Assembly: GCF_964355755.1 (NCBI RefSeq)
Contig: NC_092679.1
Coordinates: 10,594,932 to 10,658,931 of the forward strand
Origin: Antedon mediterranea
Taxonomy: Eukaryota > Echinodermata > Crinoidea > Comatulida > Antedonidae
Direction: 5' to 3'
Length of the DNA stretch: 64,000 bases
Positions 35,946-48,641 of the stretch are shown piece after piece. The position numbers were made by a program, and so were the translations under genes. The notes beneath the pieces are model-generated. The model was not told the DNA's origin. It did not search any database and saw nothing but the letters and a program-made list of their open reading frames with translations. Numbering within the stretch: the first letter of the stretch is position 1; each line of letters opens with the position of its first letter.

Positions 35946-36621
35946 CGTACCATTTAGTAAAATATAATGCGACATTTATTTAGCACTATTTCGTAAATTT
36001 AGATACATAGAATATAGATGCGCGCTCTTTTAAATGTGATGAACTATGACGCAAAAGATGAAAATCTGACTTTTTTATTGATGTCATGAAAGTAGTAGAT
36101 AGTTGATTAGAAATTATGTCAGTGTCTGGCTTTCGGCGGTCATATTTTAACGAGTAACTGAAGAATGAGCATCATTTTTCTTAATAATATCGTATTATTC
36201 TCTAGAACACAAAATTGGGCTGACTTTGGGAGTGGGACTATTAACCTGCTTTCTTTATAGCATTTTTCGATGTATTTCTGCTGGTGATTTTTTCCGTTTT
36301 GTTAGTTCTTCTGTACAACTCTGAAAACCTAAATCTAAAGAAGAGATATCAAATTTATTTGAACTCCCGCTTTGAATAAACTTTTCTATTTATACAATGG
36401 TAGAATTCATTTCTTGATTTAACAAACATCTTGATACAATAAATTCCCCCTCTGAATTTTGAACAACTGACGCTCAGGGCTTTTATTTGAATAAATATGG
36501 CACATCTTCAAGTTTCATAACATTTATTTACTGTACGGTATATTTTTAGAAATGAGAATGATGAGAATGATCCAGATTATGTTCAGTTGGTCCAGATCAT
36601 GAAGATGTCGTCAATGTATCA

Positions 36622-37271
36622 AAGGGTATGTTCAGACTCACGGAGCTACGGTGGAATTATGTAAGCGGCGTACATATTTTTGTGTCTGAACCATGCCGCG
36701 GATTAGCGTTAGGGAGCTGTTACTCCGCGCCAGTGGCGTTAATAACTCTAGCGGGAGAGGGTAGATTTCATAACGCTAATCCAGTGATGCATCAGTGATT
36801 TTAACCTTAAGCAATGAAAATACACGACCACGATTAGCAGACAGCAACTACATACCCGTACCCTATGATACGACAGCGAAATAGCTAAGTCAAACGTATT
36901 TTCAGGTTCAGATTTTAAAGAACAGTAAAGTTGGCGTCAGTGATATGATATTTTCATAAATTAAATCAATTAATCAGATAATTGTCCGTGTAACAATTAC
37001 GTTTTAAATTATTTTGAATTAAAATGCAATTCTACAAGTAGTAAGAACAAATCAGTATTTGAAGGTAAACATTATATAAATAAAAAAAAACAAAAAACAA
37101 TGTAATTGTCATGAATGTATACATCTGCTTTGACCTGATCAGAGTGTATTAAACGCAAGGCATTGGAATGTTGGTCGTTGTGTCTGAACACCTTGGCTTT
37201 TAACGCCACGGATTACCGTACGCCTTGCGTAGATAACTCCACCGTAACTCCGTGAGTCTGAACATACCCTT
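36622..37271. mobile_element. 650-bp MITE with about 35-bp terminal inverted repeats
   Basis: The left end is AAGGGTATGTTCAGACTCAC followed by GGAGCTACGGTGGA. The right end is TCCACCGTAACTCCGTGAGT then CTGAACATACCCTT. The two match with one or two differences. It is GC-richer than its surroundings, with internal TAACGCTAATCC and TTAACGCCACGG subterminal motifs. There is no ORF. A clear target duplication could not be assigned. A second, partial copy is at 1845-2280. Confidence 0.88.
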
Positions 37272-37808
37272 AGTCAAACAAGTGGTTTATTAGGTTGGAG
37301 GGAGAGGACATTGGCCTCAAATCGTCCCATAAAAACATTTGCAAAAGACAGCGACATTTTTACGCCCATTGAAGGTAATGGTTTTTCCAAAAATAAAATT
37401 GTTTATTGGTTGGCTCCTTCTTTGTGTGGGATAATAGTATATATAAGGATATGAAACATTTAATGTATATCTAGTACTCAAAACAATTTATTCGATTATA
37501 TACTCTGAAAAAAATCATGCCATGCCAAATCATTGCTTTGAAATCCACAAGTTTAGCTAAAAAAGTACATTTTTAAGCGTCACCACGCGCCCTTAATTTT
37601 AGAGCTTAAAAAAGAATAAATGACCAAAACAATTAATCATGTCAATCAATGTCGATGGAACTTGTAAAATAAAAAAAAAGAAGAAAAAAACCATCCTTCC
37701 TCCCCTGAAATTTATTATTTGACACTATAGATTCACATGACGAACGAGGTTGTACTATATCTATCATATTTTTGTCAGAGATGTTTTCTAATTTCAAGAC
37801 CTTTTTCA

Positions 37809-38216
<408 letters not shown>

Positions 38217-39589
38217 TCATATACAATCCACATGGATTAAAGTAAAAATTACAATAACAGCAACTTATCCTGCAGGATAAAAAATGCCCCTCTAGGTCCT
38301 GTTCTGCTGCTAAATATAACTGGTTAATAACAGTGTGAATAAATTAACCCTAATTTCTTGGCAGCAGAAACAGCCTGAAAATAACAGTATGGTTATGTGC
38401 CATTAGAGTGCCATTTTAACCAGTTATCGCTGTGCAACCTTCGGCTGCAACGCAAAATAACGGTTATTTGATTCACAGCTGTAGTACCTTAAATGCTTGA
38501 CTGCCAGATCATATTGAATTTTGGGTAATGTTAATGTTATTAATAACGACCAACAACAAATTTAATCGGTTTATTTGGGAGAAGAAATTGAGCAGAAATG
38601 CGGTGGGCCTACAAATTATAATTATTTCAGCAGAAACAGACTCTAAAATGGTGTTAATCATCTATCTATATATAAAATGCACGGTACAACATCCAATCGG
38701 TCTGAATTTTGCACTCAACATCAATCTTGCAACAGGCTATATAAAAAGTTTGTTTGTACCAAATATATTAACTGAATTATAAATTATTAATTGAAAAATT
38801 AACCTCTGAATCAAAAGGCTACCAAATATGGAATTACCAGAGGGCGTCATTCAAGACTTTAAAAGCAGGAACTGCGCCAACGGCACCATTACAGTTGAGA
38901 GAGATGAGTCGAATAGTGTTTATACTGTATTATCCACCAAGATCAGTTGTAATTCACGTCCTATTACGTTTTACATCATCATGTAATCAACTCGAATTCG
39001 TAATAATGCGTATTTTACCCTTAAAATTGTTTTTTATGATCCATTTAACCAAAAATATTCCATACCAAGTGATAACTTCTCTCAATTGTTTTCTCAGTTC
39101 AACTCTTATAACATCAAAGAGATTCCGTGTAATGAGATTTTAATTGCAAAAAAGGCTACTTGGCTGAATCCTAAAATTTTGTGGATTTCCGGTTGCTGTG
39201 TTGGAAGTGTCCTTAGGGTATTGTTTTGACCTCTCTTTAAATAAAAGTATGTGCTGTGAAAATGTTAACATTTTGGTGGATCAATAGACACTAAATAACA
39301 CAAATCAGTTGAGAAACGCATGTTTCTATTTTTTCCCAGATTGGCCCTTTTTAGATACTACTCTAGGAAAAGAGCTATATAAATCACTATTATAAAATAA
39401 CAATAATAGGAGAACACTTTGCCATGTCTTAGACTGTATCAAGTTTTTTGGGTTTTACGAGAGGGTGATTTAATTTTAATGAAATATACTTTACAAAACA
39501 ACGTTTCGGTCCGACTCAACACAGGCCCACTTACAACTGGCCCCGGAAAGATAACACCCAAAGCCTGTCTTTGAATACATTCTAATTGC

Positions 39590-40030
39590 TACAGATTGTT
39601 CATTTAACACATAATATTGTATTTGTCATGTGTGTGTTAAGGTCTGATTTACACACTTTAGTTTAGAAATATAGCTGGGTATTGCCTTTGCTAACAATTT
39701 GGTCTACTAGTTGGCAAGATAGATGATGAAATATGTACTCCTAAAAGTTTTTTTCTACTTCTCCTTTAGTATAGGATCAATTATAGACTTTACTTTACAA
39801 CTCATTAGCATTTTCTGGGTATTTTTTACATTAATATAACTGTATGATTTACATCTGTCTAATTAATTGCCATAGATGTCTGGAGATTGCTCAACTGATC
39901 TCTGCCAATGTGTTTATAGATAGTTGTGTCATCCATGTATTTTATACAAGGCACATTTGGCAAAAGGTCATTAAAAAAACTATCTAAAATTGGCCTGATG
40001 GATTCCACCATTTAATGGCGCCTACAAAAT
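39590..40030 (-). pseudogene. LINE reverse transcriptase relic (MDDT box)
   Basis: The minus strand around 39880-40000 reads RPILDSFFNDLLPNVPCIKY then MDDTTIYKHIGRDQLSNLQ, the region spanning the second and third RT catalytic aspartates. A stop follows after TSMAIN, and the downstream frames are scrambled. Clade assignment is not possible. Confidence 0.6.
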
Positions 40031-40126
40031 ATTGTCCCCAGTTGATTCTTTACATTCTATGACATAAGAAAGATTCAACCCACTTACCAAATTAACTCAT
40101 GATATAAAAATTGTAAAAGCACCAAC

Positions 40127-40221
40127 CTGCTTTGGAAATCGGCTACCATGTCTCTTCGATCTGAAATCTTTGAAGAGCCATCCAAACGCATATATGTATA
40201 TTTACGATGCCACATGTACTC
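40127..40221 (-). CDS. INO80: INO80 exon 5 (YMRLDGSS block)
   Basis: The acceptor is CTATCTCTCAG and the donor is AGCAG|GTTGGT. It codes EYMWHRKYTYMRLDGSSKIS then DRRDMVADFQS. YxRLDGSS is a hallmark of helicase lobe 2 in SNF2 ATPases, and WHRK-YMRLDGSSKIS with RRDMVADFQ is INO80-specific. It enters in phase 0 and leaves in phase 2. Confidence 0.97.
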
Positions 40222-40419
40222 CTGAGAGATAGAACAGATGCATGCATGCAAGTAATTATATTAATAAATTAAACAGCATTATTTGTTCAGAACAAATTAT
40301 ATAAACAGTGCTTATTTTTGGATTCTAACTCCGTAAGTACAACTAGATTTGAGTTCAGGTTATCCGTGCAAATGCCACATGCACATACATTAAAATATGA
40401 ACGCCGACAATTATTATGC

Positions 40420-40625
40420 CATTCTATCTCATGAATTAAATATGTTGACAGGGCTGAATTTTACCAATTTGTGTAATAAAGCATAACAGTATTTACGGAA
40501 TACACTATATATGTTATATACAGTGTAGCATAGATGAAATTACGAGATCCATCTTTTCATCCAATTTTTAACGTAACATCATCAAAATGTAACATAAAAG
40601 ATAATTATTCGTAAAACTAAACCCT
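40420..40625 (+). repeat. Helitron-like family B fragment
   Basis: It has ACACTATATATGTTATATAC, AGTGTAGCATAGATGAAATT and CATCCAATTTTTAACGTAAC. These blocks are shared with 27530-27620, 55250-55350 and 56810-56910. Confidence 0.55.
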
Positions 40626-40951
40626 ACTCTGTTTCACAGTGTCGTAGATGATTAATAACATTTTAAAGTATAGTGTTTATTGTTTGGTAGGACCCTTATC
40701 GCGGAGGTGGAGTTCATTTGAGGGAGGTGCTTTATTCAAGGGATATGTTTAATTTTTTAGTTTTAATAATATGGTAACATATATAATCAAAAAAATCCTC
40801 TAATATGAAAATGGTAAAAAACGAATAACAAATGCTTGATAAATTGTAGACAACAGTGCAATGAATTCTACTACAAATAGTATAATTGTGTTATTATAAA
40901 TATATACAATATTGTGTGTATATTTATGGATGGGCGTTTATTAGATAGTTC

Positions 40952-40967
40952 GGGGGGGGGGGGGGGG
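40952..40967 (+). repeat. Poly(G) run of 16
   Basis: An uninterrupted G16 tract lies in otherwise AT-rich intron. It is a likely length-variable and error-prone site. Confidence 0.9.
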
Positions 40968-42098
40968 AAGGGAGCGATTTTTATTCAGGCATTTATTTAA
41001 ATAAATACCATCCTAATAATTAACACAAGACGCAGATAGCCTACAGTTATTCCTGCCAGTTTACTCAATAAAACTCGGCTATCGGGATTTCACTCGATTT
41101 TAAACAAAATGTCATCAGATGTTCCTCTGTACTTTTATAATACTATTCCCCACAATATATTCCGATGCCTTAATTATGGCATATTTAATTTGATCTTTAT
41201 TAATTTGCAGTATAATTTTTATTTTTTAACTACTGTACCTTCACACGTGCGGTCCGATCCGAAAATAAACAAAAAGGGTCATTCCATACCAAATCACCCA
41301 AAAAAAATGACATTTTAAACCCTACTTTCTTCAAATTTGCTCAAATTTGGTTTTTGGATTATTTTTAGCCAAAAAACCCGAAATTTGAGCGCCATACGAC
41401 TAACGGTTCGCGCGCTACGTGCCGTCGTTTCTTCGCAATTTTGCGCAAAATCGACGCAGCAGGCTATATTTAAATGACCGTATCTCCGTAATGTGTGGAC
41501 CGATTTTGTTGTGACAGGTATCTTTGGAAAGCTAAATGTTAAAGCTATCCAAATCTTCTATTTACTTTTGAGATAGAACTATTTAAAAGATGTATAACTT
41601 ATTCTATTCCATTTGATCTAGGATTTGACCTTGTGGGACAAATTTTTTTTAGATGAAATTTTTTGAAAATTATCTCCTACATGATATTTACATAATATAA
41701 AAAAATTGGAGATATATTATTTTTTGTTTGCTTTCTAGCTCATTTCAAAGTTGGCTTACTTCAACAATTCTGGTATTTCTATACAGTGTAGATGCATTGT
41801 CGACATTATATCACTACCAAATTTACCTCTTAATACTATGGTTGTCACTGTCAGATTATTTAAGACTATAACAATGCTTTAATTATATTTTCATGCTCCA
41901 TACAAAATAATTATTACTTAGGTAAACATCTGTACAACATTTGATTACCCCATTTGGTTAGCCAAGGATGTACAATCAGTTTATGGCACTCTTTTCACAC
42001 TTTCAAGCAAATTGAATCATTTTTTTTGAAAACATTGATTGTTCTTTGCTGTTCATCATTATTTTGTATTTTGTTCACTTATTTCTTCACTCATAATT

Positions 42099-43020
42099 AG
42101 GCTATAATTACGTTATAAACGGCATGGACCGGGGTGACGATACGTGGGTTGGGGCAAGTAGGGTCCAGTCATTTCAAGTAAAAATACCACTTGCCCTGGT
42201 CCATGCTGTCTAGCTGCCATTTTTATGCAATTTTAAAACATTACTACAATTTTAACGTTTTTATAAAAAATGCAAAATAACCGCATAAATTTATAGGGCT
42301 ATAATTACGTTATAAAACGGCATGGACCGGTGTGACGATATATGGGTGGGGGCAAGTAGGGTCCAGTCATTGCATAAAAATACCACTTGCCCTGGTCCAT
42401 GCCGTCTAGCTGCCATTTTATGCAATTTTAAAACGTTACTACAATTTTACGTTTTTGTAAAAAATGCAATATAACCACATGATTTATAAGGCTATAATTA
42501 TGTTATAAACGGCATGGACCGGGGTGACGATACATTGGTTGGGGCAAGTAGTAGTAGTCAATGCATAAAAATACCACTTTCCCCGGTCCATGCCGTCTAG
42601 CTGCCATTTTAAAATGTTACTACAATTTAACTTTTTTTAAATAAAAAATGCAATATAAATGCATGATAATATATAGGGCTATAATTACATTATAAACAGC
42701 ATGGACCGGGGTGATGATACATGGGTTAGGGCAAGTAGGGTCCACTCATTTCAGAAAAATACCACTTGCCCCGGTCCATGCCGTCTAGCTGCCATTATAT
42801 GCAATTTTAAAACGTTCTACAATTTTACGTTTAAAAAAAAAATGCAATATAACCTCATAATTTATAAGTCTATAATTATGTTATAAACGGCATGGACCGG
42901 GCTGACGATAATTTGGTTGGGGCAAGTAGTAGTAGTCATTGCATAAAAATACCACTTGCCCGGCTCCATGCCGCCTAGCTGCCATTTTATGCAATTTTAA
43001 AACGTTACTACAATTTTACA
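42099..43020. repeat. Tandem array, five units of about 190 bp
   Basis: Units begin GGCTATAATTACGTTATAAA near 42099, 42297, 42490, 42677 and 42868. Each holds CGGCATGGACCGGGGTGACG and, about 75 bp on, CCGGTCCATGCCGTCTAGCT, so every unit can form a GGCATGGACCGG/CCGGTCCATGCC stem. The array is closed on the right by an inverted piece of the unit start (ATAATTATAGCCCTATAAAT, 43020-43040). Confidence 0.9.
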
Positions 43021-43059
43021 TAATTATAGCCCTATAAATCATGCGGTTATATTGAGTTA

Positions 43060-43863
43060 AATAGACACGTTTCTCGCTCGCGACCAATCAGAAATAGTGG
43101 GTATAGATTTGTAAACAAACCGAACACCTCTCGCCTAGTGCGTGTTGAAGCATAGCGAAATGGCGACTGCCAAGTGCTTTTGTTGCAAGGTGCATCATAA
43201 ATGTTGTATAGGTTGGATACATCGTGAATTTAACTACACAAAATCACTGAATAATATTCCGGTTTTTAATTTTCAAACACTTGCTGAGTGGTTTGCGTCG
43301 GCTCCGAAGGATAGTGGCGCAAAATCTTGGAAATTTTTCAAGGAAAGGTACGTCCACGATGTGCACGTGCTCGTGGCTCTCCGCCCGCCCGGTGGCGTTG
43401 CCTGATGCGGTACTTCGTCTACTATGCCTAGGAGGCTTGGGTGTCTGTTTAAGCGCCGAAGAACATCACATAATACATGGAAGATGCAATAGGAGCATGA
43501 AGAAGAATGAAAGATAATAATTAATATATTTACGCAACATTTGTAAATAAAATCAACAGTTAACATGTATTAAATGCACCGTATATGTGTCAAACCAAAA
43601 ATGACAATACATAAATAAAGTCGATGATTCCGAACCAAATGCCCAAATAATTCTGCAGTGAATATAAAACATAAGTTTAGAAAATAAATAACATCCTTAC
43701 CATGCCATTCCATCAAAAGGCTAGTTTTGACGATTGCTTTTTAAGATGATCATCTCTCAGTTCTCCCATGCTTTAACATACCTCTCGCTGTGTTTGTTTA
43801 CCATTGTATACCCACTAAAAGGTCAAACTGACGGTGACCTAGCGAGCGCGAAACGTGTCTATT
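43060..43863. mobile_element. Nested 800-bp TIR element with one ORF
   Basis: The ends are AATAGACACGTTTCTCGCTC (43060) and GAGCGCGAAACGTGTCTATT (43863). Inside these, TAGTGGGTATAGATTTGTAA and CACCTCTCG match the inverted TTGTATACCCACTA and CGAGAGGTA... blocks on the right, so the inverted repeats run imperfectly for about 80 bp. It sits between the tandem array and the right arm of the larger element and carries the ORF at 43142-43405. Confidence 0.8.
43142..43405 (+). CDS. Cys-rich ORF in nested TIR element, unknown
   Basis: This 87-codon ORF opens MLKHSEMATAKCFCCKVHHK; the better start may be the internal ATG of MATAK. CFCC and HHKCC suggest a small zinc-binding knuckle. Then come LNNIPVFNFQTLAEWFASAP and KDSGAKSWKFFKERYVHDVH. 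A consensus donor, GAAAG|GTACGT, at about 43347 suggests that this is a first exon ending FFKER rather than a full protein. I do not recognise the family. Its composition and lack of stops contrast with the surrounding noise. The two overlapping frames on either strand are shadows. Confidence 0.4.
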   Translation: MLKHSEMATAKCFCCKVHHKCCIGWIHREFNYTKSLNNIPVFNFQTLAEWFASAPKDSGAKSWKFFKERYVHDVHVLVALRPPGGVA

Positions 43864-44594
43864 GTTTTGTATGGAGCATGAAAATATAATTAAAGCATTG
43901 TTATAGTCTTAAATAATCTGACAGTGACACCCATAGTATTAAGAGGTAAATTTGGTAGTGATATAATGTCGACAATACATCTACACTGTATAGAAATACC
44001 AGAATTGTTGAAGTAAGCCAACTTTGAAATGAGCTAGAAAGCAAACAAAAAATAATATATCTCCAATTTTTTTATATTATGTAAATATCATGTATGAGAT
44101 AATTTTCACAAAATTTCATCTAAAATAAATTTGTCCCACAAGGTCAAATCCCAGGTCAAATGGAATAGAATAAGTTATACATCTTTTAAATAGTTCTATC
44201 TCAAAAGTAAATAGAAGGTTTGGATAGCTTTAACAATTAGCTTTCCAAAGATACCTGTCAAAACAAAATCGGTCCACACGTTACGGAGATACGGTCATTT
44301 AAGTATAGCCCGCCGCGTCGATTTTCAGGTTTTTTAGCTAAAAATAACCCAAAAACCAAATTTGAGCAAATTTGAAGAAAGTAGGGTTTAACCCATTGGG
44401 TGATTTGACATGGAATGACCCAAAAACTAAAATAGCTATAGCCACTAACGGCCAACTTAGTTGAAACCAGGTAGTTGCAAGGTGAACTCGTGAACTCATC
44501 GTACCCGGAAATTACTTTGACCGCGTACAATTGAAATTATGTTGAAAATCTACCAATGAAATCAGAAATGTTGTTTGTTGTTGAATTCATTGGA

Positions 44595-45120
44595 CAAAGG
44601 TCACAATATTGACTGTGTGTATATTGACTACTGTAAAGCATTGGACAGTGTGCCCCCCCATCAACGATTACTTGAGGAGCTGAAAGCCTATGAAATTCAA
44701 GTAATCTCTAGAAGTTAATAAAACATTTTTAATTGGACGTTTGCAGAGAGTAAAGATAAATAGAAATTATTCAACACCTAAACCAGTTACCAGTAGTATA
44801 CCTCAAGGTAGCTTTTTAGGCCCGATATTATTTGTTATTTGTATCAACGATTTGCCTAAATCCTTAAACTGCGATACAAAGCTCTTTGCAGACAACAAAA
44901 AAATGTATATGGTTGTAAATGATCTCAGTGAATCAAATACTCTACAGGATGACTTAAATAGTACTTGGAGAGGGCCAGAGAAATGGCAGCTTACCTTCAA
45001 TAAAAATTAATGTAAAATTATTATTAATTATGGTCGAAGAAACCAAAAGTACAACTAACAAAACAAATATCACAGTTGTTCATGAGTAAAAGGATCTGGG
45101 AGTGCTTTTTGATACCTCAT
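44595..45120 (+). pseudogene. LINE reverse transcriptase fragment
   Basis: Plus-strand frames give VYIDYCKALDSVPPHQRLLE (about 44615-44690), then after a slip TSSIPQGSFLGPILFVICIN and DLPKSLNCDTKLFADNKKMY (44795-44910), and LQDDLNSTWRGPEKWQLTFN. This covers RT blocks from the first Asp to just past the third. The usual YADD is altered to FADN, and the first block lacks the normal DxxKAFD spacing. It is of jockey/CR1 type and inactive. Confidence 0.8.
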
Positions 45121-45479
45121 TGTTATTTACCAAATTCATTGACCAATGAACAAGTTTTGACGCAAAGGTGACTGCCCAAATTGTGTTTGCAAATTGTGAT
45201 CTTTAATTATATCACAAGGGTTAGGAGGTTTACGAAATGCAATAAATACATATAAAAATATTGTATTAATCCGAATGAAATTTTGAATAAATGCCTGCCA
45301 CAAATAAACAGTATAGGATAGGTATGTATCACAAATAAAAATAAATTTGGTTACTTTATGGTACTTATTATTGACTACAAATTTGTTTCGTATGCTAGCA
45401 AAGCTAACACACTCGTCAGGTAAAATGTACAACCATAACTGCAACAGCTCTACAGGGTTACATAAGCAGCAAGTCGGAT

Positions 45480-45940
45480 TGTTTATTCAAGATTCAAGAA
45501 ATTTTATTTGTCCATAAAAATGGAAATTCACTTTGCTTGGTAGATTAAAACAACAATAAAAAACAAACATAAAAAATGTTGCAACAATATTAAAACGTGC
45601 AGTATTATAACAGATAAAATACAAGATAAAAAGTTAAAAATAAAGAAACTGTTAAAGATGTAAAACTATTTAAAAATTGCATTATCGTCTTACATTAGAA
45701 TTAAAAATATGAATGCTATTTACAACGAAGGATTTTCTAGTTCTACAAAGATTTGCTCTTGGAGGTCGTAGCCTAATACCTGATCTATAAGTTATAACAG
45801 ATGTAACGGATGAGTGGGGTCTTTCATAATATTGTTTACTTTTTTCGCGCCGCGGCTCTAGCCAGCTATGTCCCAGGAGGACACATTCATTAATAAGCTG
45901 TTTCATAGCGGTAGCTTTAGTATCTAAGACTGACAGTTTT
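45480..45940 (-). pseudogene. LINE 3' end: ORF C-terminus and tail
   Basis: The minus strand codes RSGIRLRPPRANLCRTRKSF then VVNSIHIFNS near 45700-45800. This resembles the final PRxxxxxxxKSFxxxxIxxWN block of CR1/L2 ORF2. It is followed by a 3' tail ending ATAAAATTTCTTGAATCTTG (45486-45510), which matches 17395-17625. There is no RT upstream. Confidence 0.5.
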
Positions 45941-46724
45941 GTGAATTTGGAAACTCGACTATTTTATATACCCAAAAAACGTCTGGGAGAAGAGAGTCTA
46001 TATGAAAGCCTTTGCTGATAATACAGTATTATTGAGATGTAGACGGAAATCTGTAAAATCTTGATCAATAAATAATAACTTCGTTTTTGCTGTCAACCAG
46101 GCCGGTATTATAATAAGTCACTGTCAAATAAATCATTCGATAATGGTCAAAACTTTATTTTGGCTCTGTCAACATAAAGGGAGGTATACAGTATTTACAA
46201 TGACTTTCTTTGACTGTCAATCTAGGCCAATGTTATAATAATACGCCGTCAGATATTAAATCATTGAAACAGTCCTCGTAAATTTTTTGTTGGTTATCAG
46301 ATGCCGTGGGGGGTCCAATCAATTATCGTCAGAAGGTGAACAATCAGTCTAGGTAGCAGCAGCAGATTATTAGGAACGCCTGCTCCATTAATTAATCCAG
46401 AAAAAGGTTTGTACATTATCTATTTATTTATTAGCCTTCTCCTAACACAATTATATTTTCTTTAAAAAAAAGGTTTTATAAGTGGTTTCAACATTTATGA
46501 TAGTAATGTCACAGTTCTGTGTCTGGACGCAAGTTCATAGACCTACTAGTTATATTATTCATATTAACTGATACTTACTCTTCATTTACCGTAAAGTTCA
46601 GTTTTAATGAAATATATAATATAAATTGGCTTCGTAACAATTAATTAGTTTTGAAAAGGTTAGTTTTTTGGTGATAGGTGAAAATGACATGTAACTTCGT
46701 AATCAATTTATTTTTTTTTGTATA

Positions 46725-47087
46725 AAGGCCCAATTACACTATGACGATAACGACGGACGATAAATATATAGCATGCATTTTTTTTACATAAACCAAAAGA
46801 AATTAGAAAGGTTTTCGTTCTAGACCTATAGGATAATCATTTATGCTGTCTTTGATAAAAATAATGTTTTTCAAATTCCAATCAAATGACGTCATGATAA
46901 ATAAAAACAATAAAATCGGTGTATTGTCACGATATTATTGGTCTTACTAATCATGACGTCATTTGATTGGACGTGTGAAAATATAATTTTCATCAAAGGA
47001 ATTGTTCATATTTCTTTTGGTTTATGTATTAAAAATGCACATTTGTCTATTTATCGTCGATCGTTATCGTCCTAGTGTATGGGCCTT
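46725..47087. mobile_element. 363-bp MITE with about 40-bp inverted repeats
   Basis: The left end is AAGGCCCAATTACACTATGA then CGATAACGACGGACGATAAA. The right end is TTTATCGTCGATCGTTATCG then TCCTAGTGTATGGGCCTT. Internal blocks CATAAACCAAAAGAAAT and ATTTCTTTTGGTTTATG and the ATGACGTCAT motifs continue the symmetry, so the whole element can fold on itself. It has no ORF. A related end fragment lies near 21130-21170. Confidence 0.88.
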
Positions 47088-47359
47088 ATTTCATTTCATT
47101 TATTCCACATTTATTTAGTCATCAATTACAGTACATCATAATTACAGTACAACTGAGAACAGGGATCCTGCATAAAAAAGCTATAGCTTCGTTTTTTTGT
47201 AGGACCCTTTTACATAGGAACTTTACGGTAAATGTTCAATTAATTGATCATTCCGATTTTATTAGTTGGACTCTTGCGCAGTTGCTGTTTAATCGTTGTT
47301 GTGTAATATCATTTCGAACCATTATACAATTGAAAGCAAAACCCGTTGAATCTCAAATC

Positions 47360-48460
47360 ATTAGGACTAGAAATTTGGCTTATCAATCAAATAAATACTT
47401 TCGTTCAAAATGAAACTCCAACCTCTCTAATCAAAAGATTGAACTCGAAAACGGACCGTTTTTTTTAATTGGGTATGTTGAAACATTTCAATATTCATTT
47501 AAAAAAGTACATTAATTATGGTATTGATCAGTGGCTATAGAGGCGTAAAAACCCTCGGTCAATATCATGTAAAATGCACTGTGGAAGGGTCATTATTAAG
47601 ACTGCAAAATTGGGCTTATCAACAAATAAATACTTTCGTTCAAAATGTAAAATCAAGGCTGAAAAATTGGGCTTATCAACAACAAAATATTTTATTATTA
47701 GACGCGATAACATCAAGGATAATCAGTATAATTATTAATATAGCCACTGTTACTTATAGTTTTATTCTACATGCTAAAGTAAATAAAAATCCACTAGAAA
47801 ACAAACAAGTCTGAATGTTATGCTTATTAGCCATGTTATGTTTGTTACTGAGGCCTATGATTGTTTGTAATGTCCACATATTATTTCCGTGGGCATATCC
47901 ATAGTGTATCACTCACAAAAAAGACGTGTGAGGTTCTTTCTTTAGATTTTGAAGAATGATTTGTGTTACAGATTGACACAAGAGTCAAATGCTCAAGATA
48001 TCGGCTAACGCCATGGGACCCTTGGCTTATCAATGAATAATAAATACAGTACTACTTTCGTTCAATTGAAATCGGAATCTGACCGTTTCATTAAATTGGG
48101 TGTGATTAGGCCTAAACATAATAATTTATTAAAAAGGTACAATAAAAACAAATGCATCAGAGGCGTAAAGAACCCACGGTCAATATCATATAAAATGTAT
48201 ATGGTATAAGCACTGTGGTGGAAGGGTCATTATTATTAAACTGGAAAATTCGGCTTATCAACAAATAAATACTTTCGTTTAAAATGTAAAATAAGACTGT
48301 AAAATTGGGCTTATCAACAAATAAATACTTTCGTTCAAAATGTAAAATAAGACTGCACAATTGGGCTTACCAACAAATAAAATACTTTTTAAAAAAAATG
48401 TAAAATTAAGACTGGAAAATTGGGCTTATAAACAAATAAATACTTCCGTTCAAAATGTAA
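47360..48460 (+). repeat. Complex tandem array of a 58-bp unit
   Basis: The unit core TTGGGCTTATCAACAAATAA followed by ATACTTTCGTTCAAAATGTA and an AAGACTG link recurs at about 47378, 47605, 47664, 48026, 48246, 48304, 48361 and 48419. A longer block with GAGGCGTAAAAACCCTCGGT and GGAAGGGTCATTATTA (47535-47600) is repeated at 48160-48240 and in part near 48750, giving a higher-order arrangement. The 98- and 67-codon frames are repeat artefacts. Confidence 0.8.
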
Positions 48461-48486
48461 GAAAACATTTTTTAAATATAATCCTT

Positions 48487-48641
48487 AAGCTCTGTCTATA
48501 CTATCAAACTAAATATGATGTGCCCATATTATATAGACATGACGATGTCATATCACTACGATAATCGGGCATATCACTACCATATTTGGGCACATCACAC
48601 TTTTTTGGTTAAACTAGTTGGGACAGTGTAGACACAGAACT
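48487..48641. mobile_element. 155-bp MITE with inverted ends
   Basis: The left end is CTCTGTCTATACTATCAAAC then TA. The right end read in complement is TTCTGTGTCTACACTGTCCC then AACTA. Internal TGCCCATATTAT and ATATTTGGGCAC continue the symmetry. It is non-coding. Confidence 0.75.

Larger units (their letters stand above)
41276..44421. mobile_element. 3.1-kb element with about 600-bp inverted arms
   Basis: The left arm (41276 to about 41910) and right arm (about 43864-44421) are reverse complements over nearly their whole length. The tips are GGGTCATTCCATACCAAATC and GATTTGACATGGAATGACCC. Other matching blocks are AAACCCTACTTTCTTCAAAT, GTTACGGAGATACGGTCATT (right arm) with its complement near 41485, and ATGCTCCATACAAAA near 41895. 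Between the arms lie a five-unit tandem array (42099-43020) and a smaller inverted-repeat element (43060-43863). No transposase is visible. I do not recognise the superfamily; a foldback-type element is the nearest description. Confidence 0.88.

Noticed and set aside
42701-42886. 61-codon ORF in the tandem array
   Set aside because: It is a frame produced by one 190-bp repeat unit, and other units have stops or shifts in the same place.
41000-43900. Tandem palindromic units as a CRISPR array
   Set aside because: Units are about 190 bp with no spacer pattern, in a clearly eukaryotic intron. It is a transposon-internal tandem repeat.
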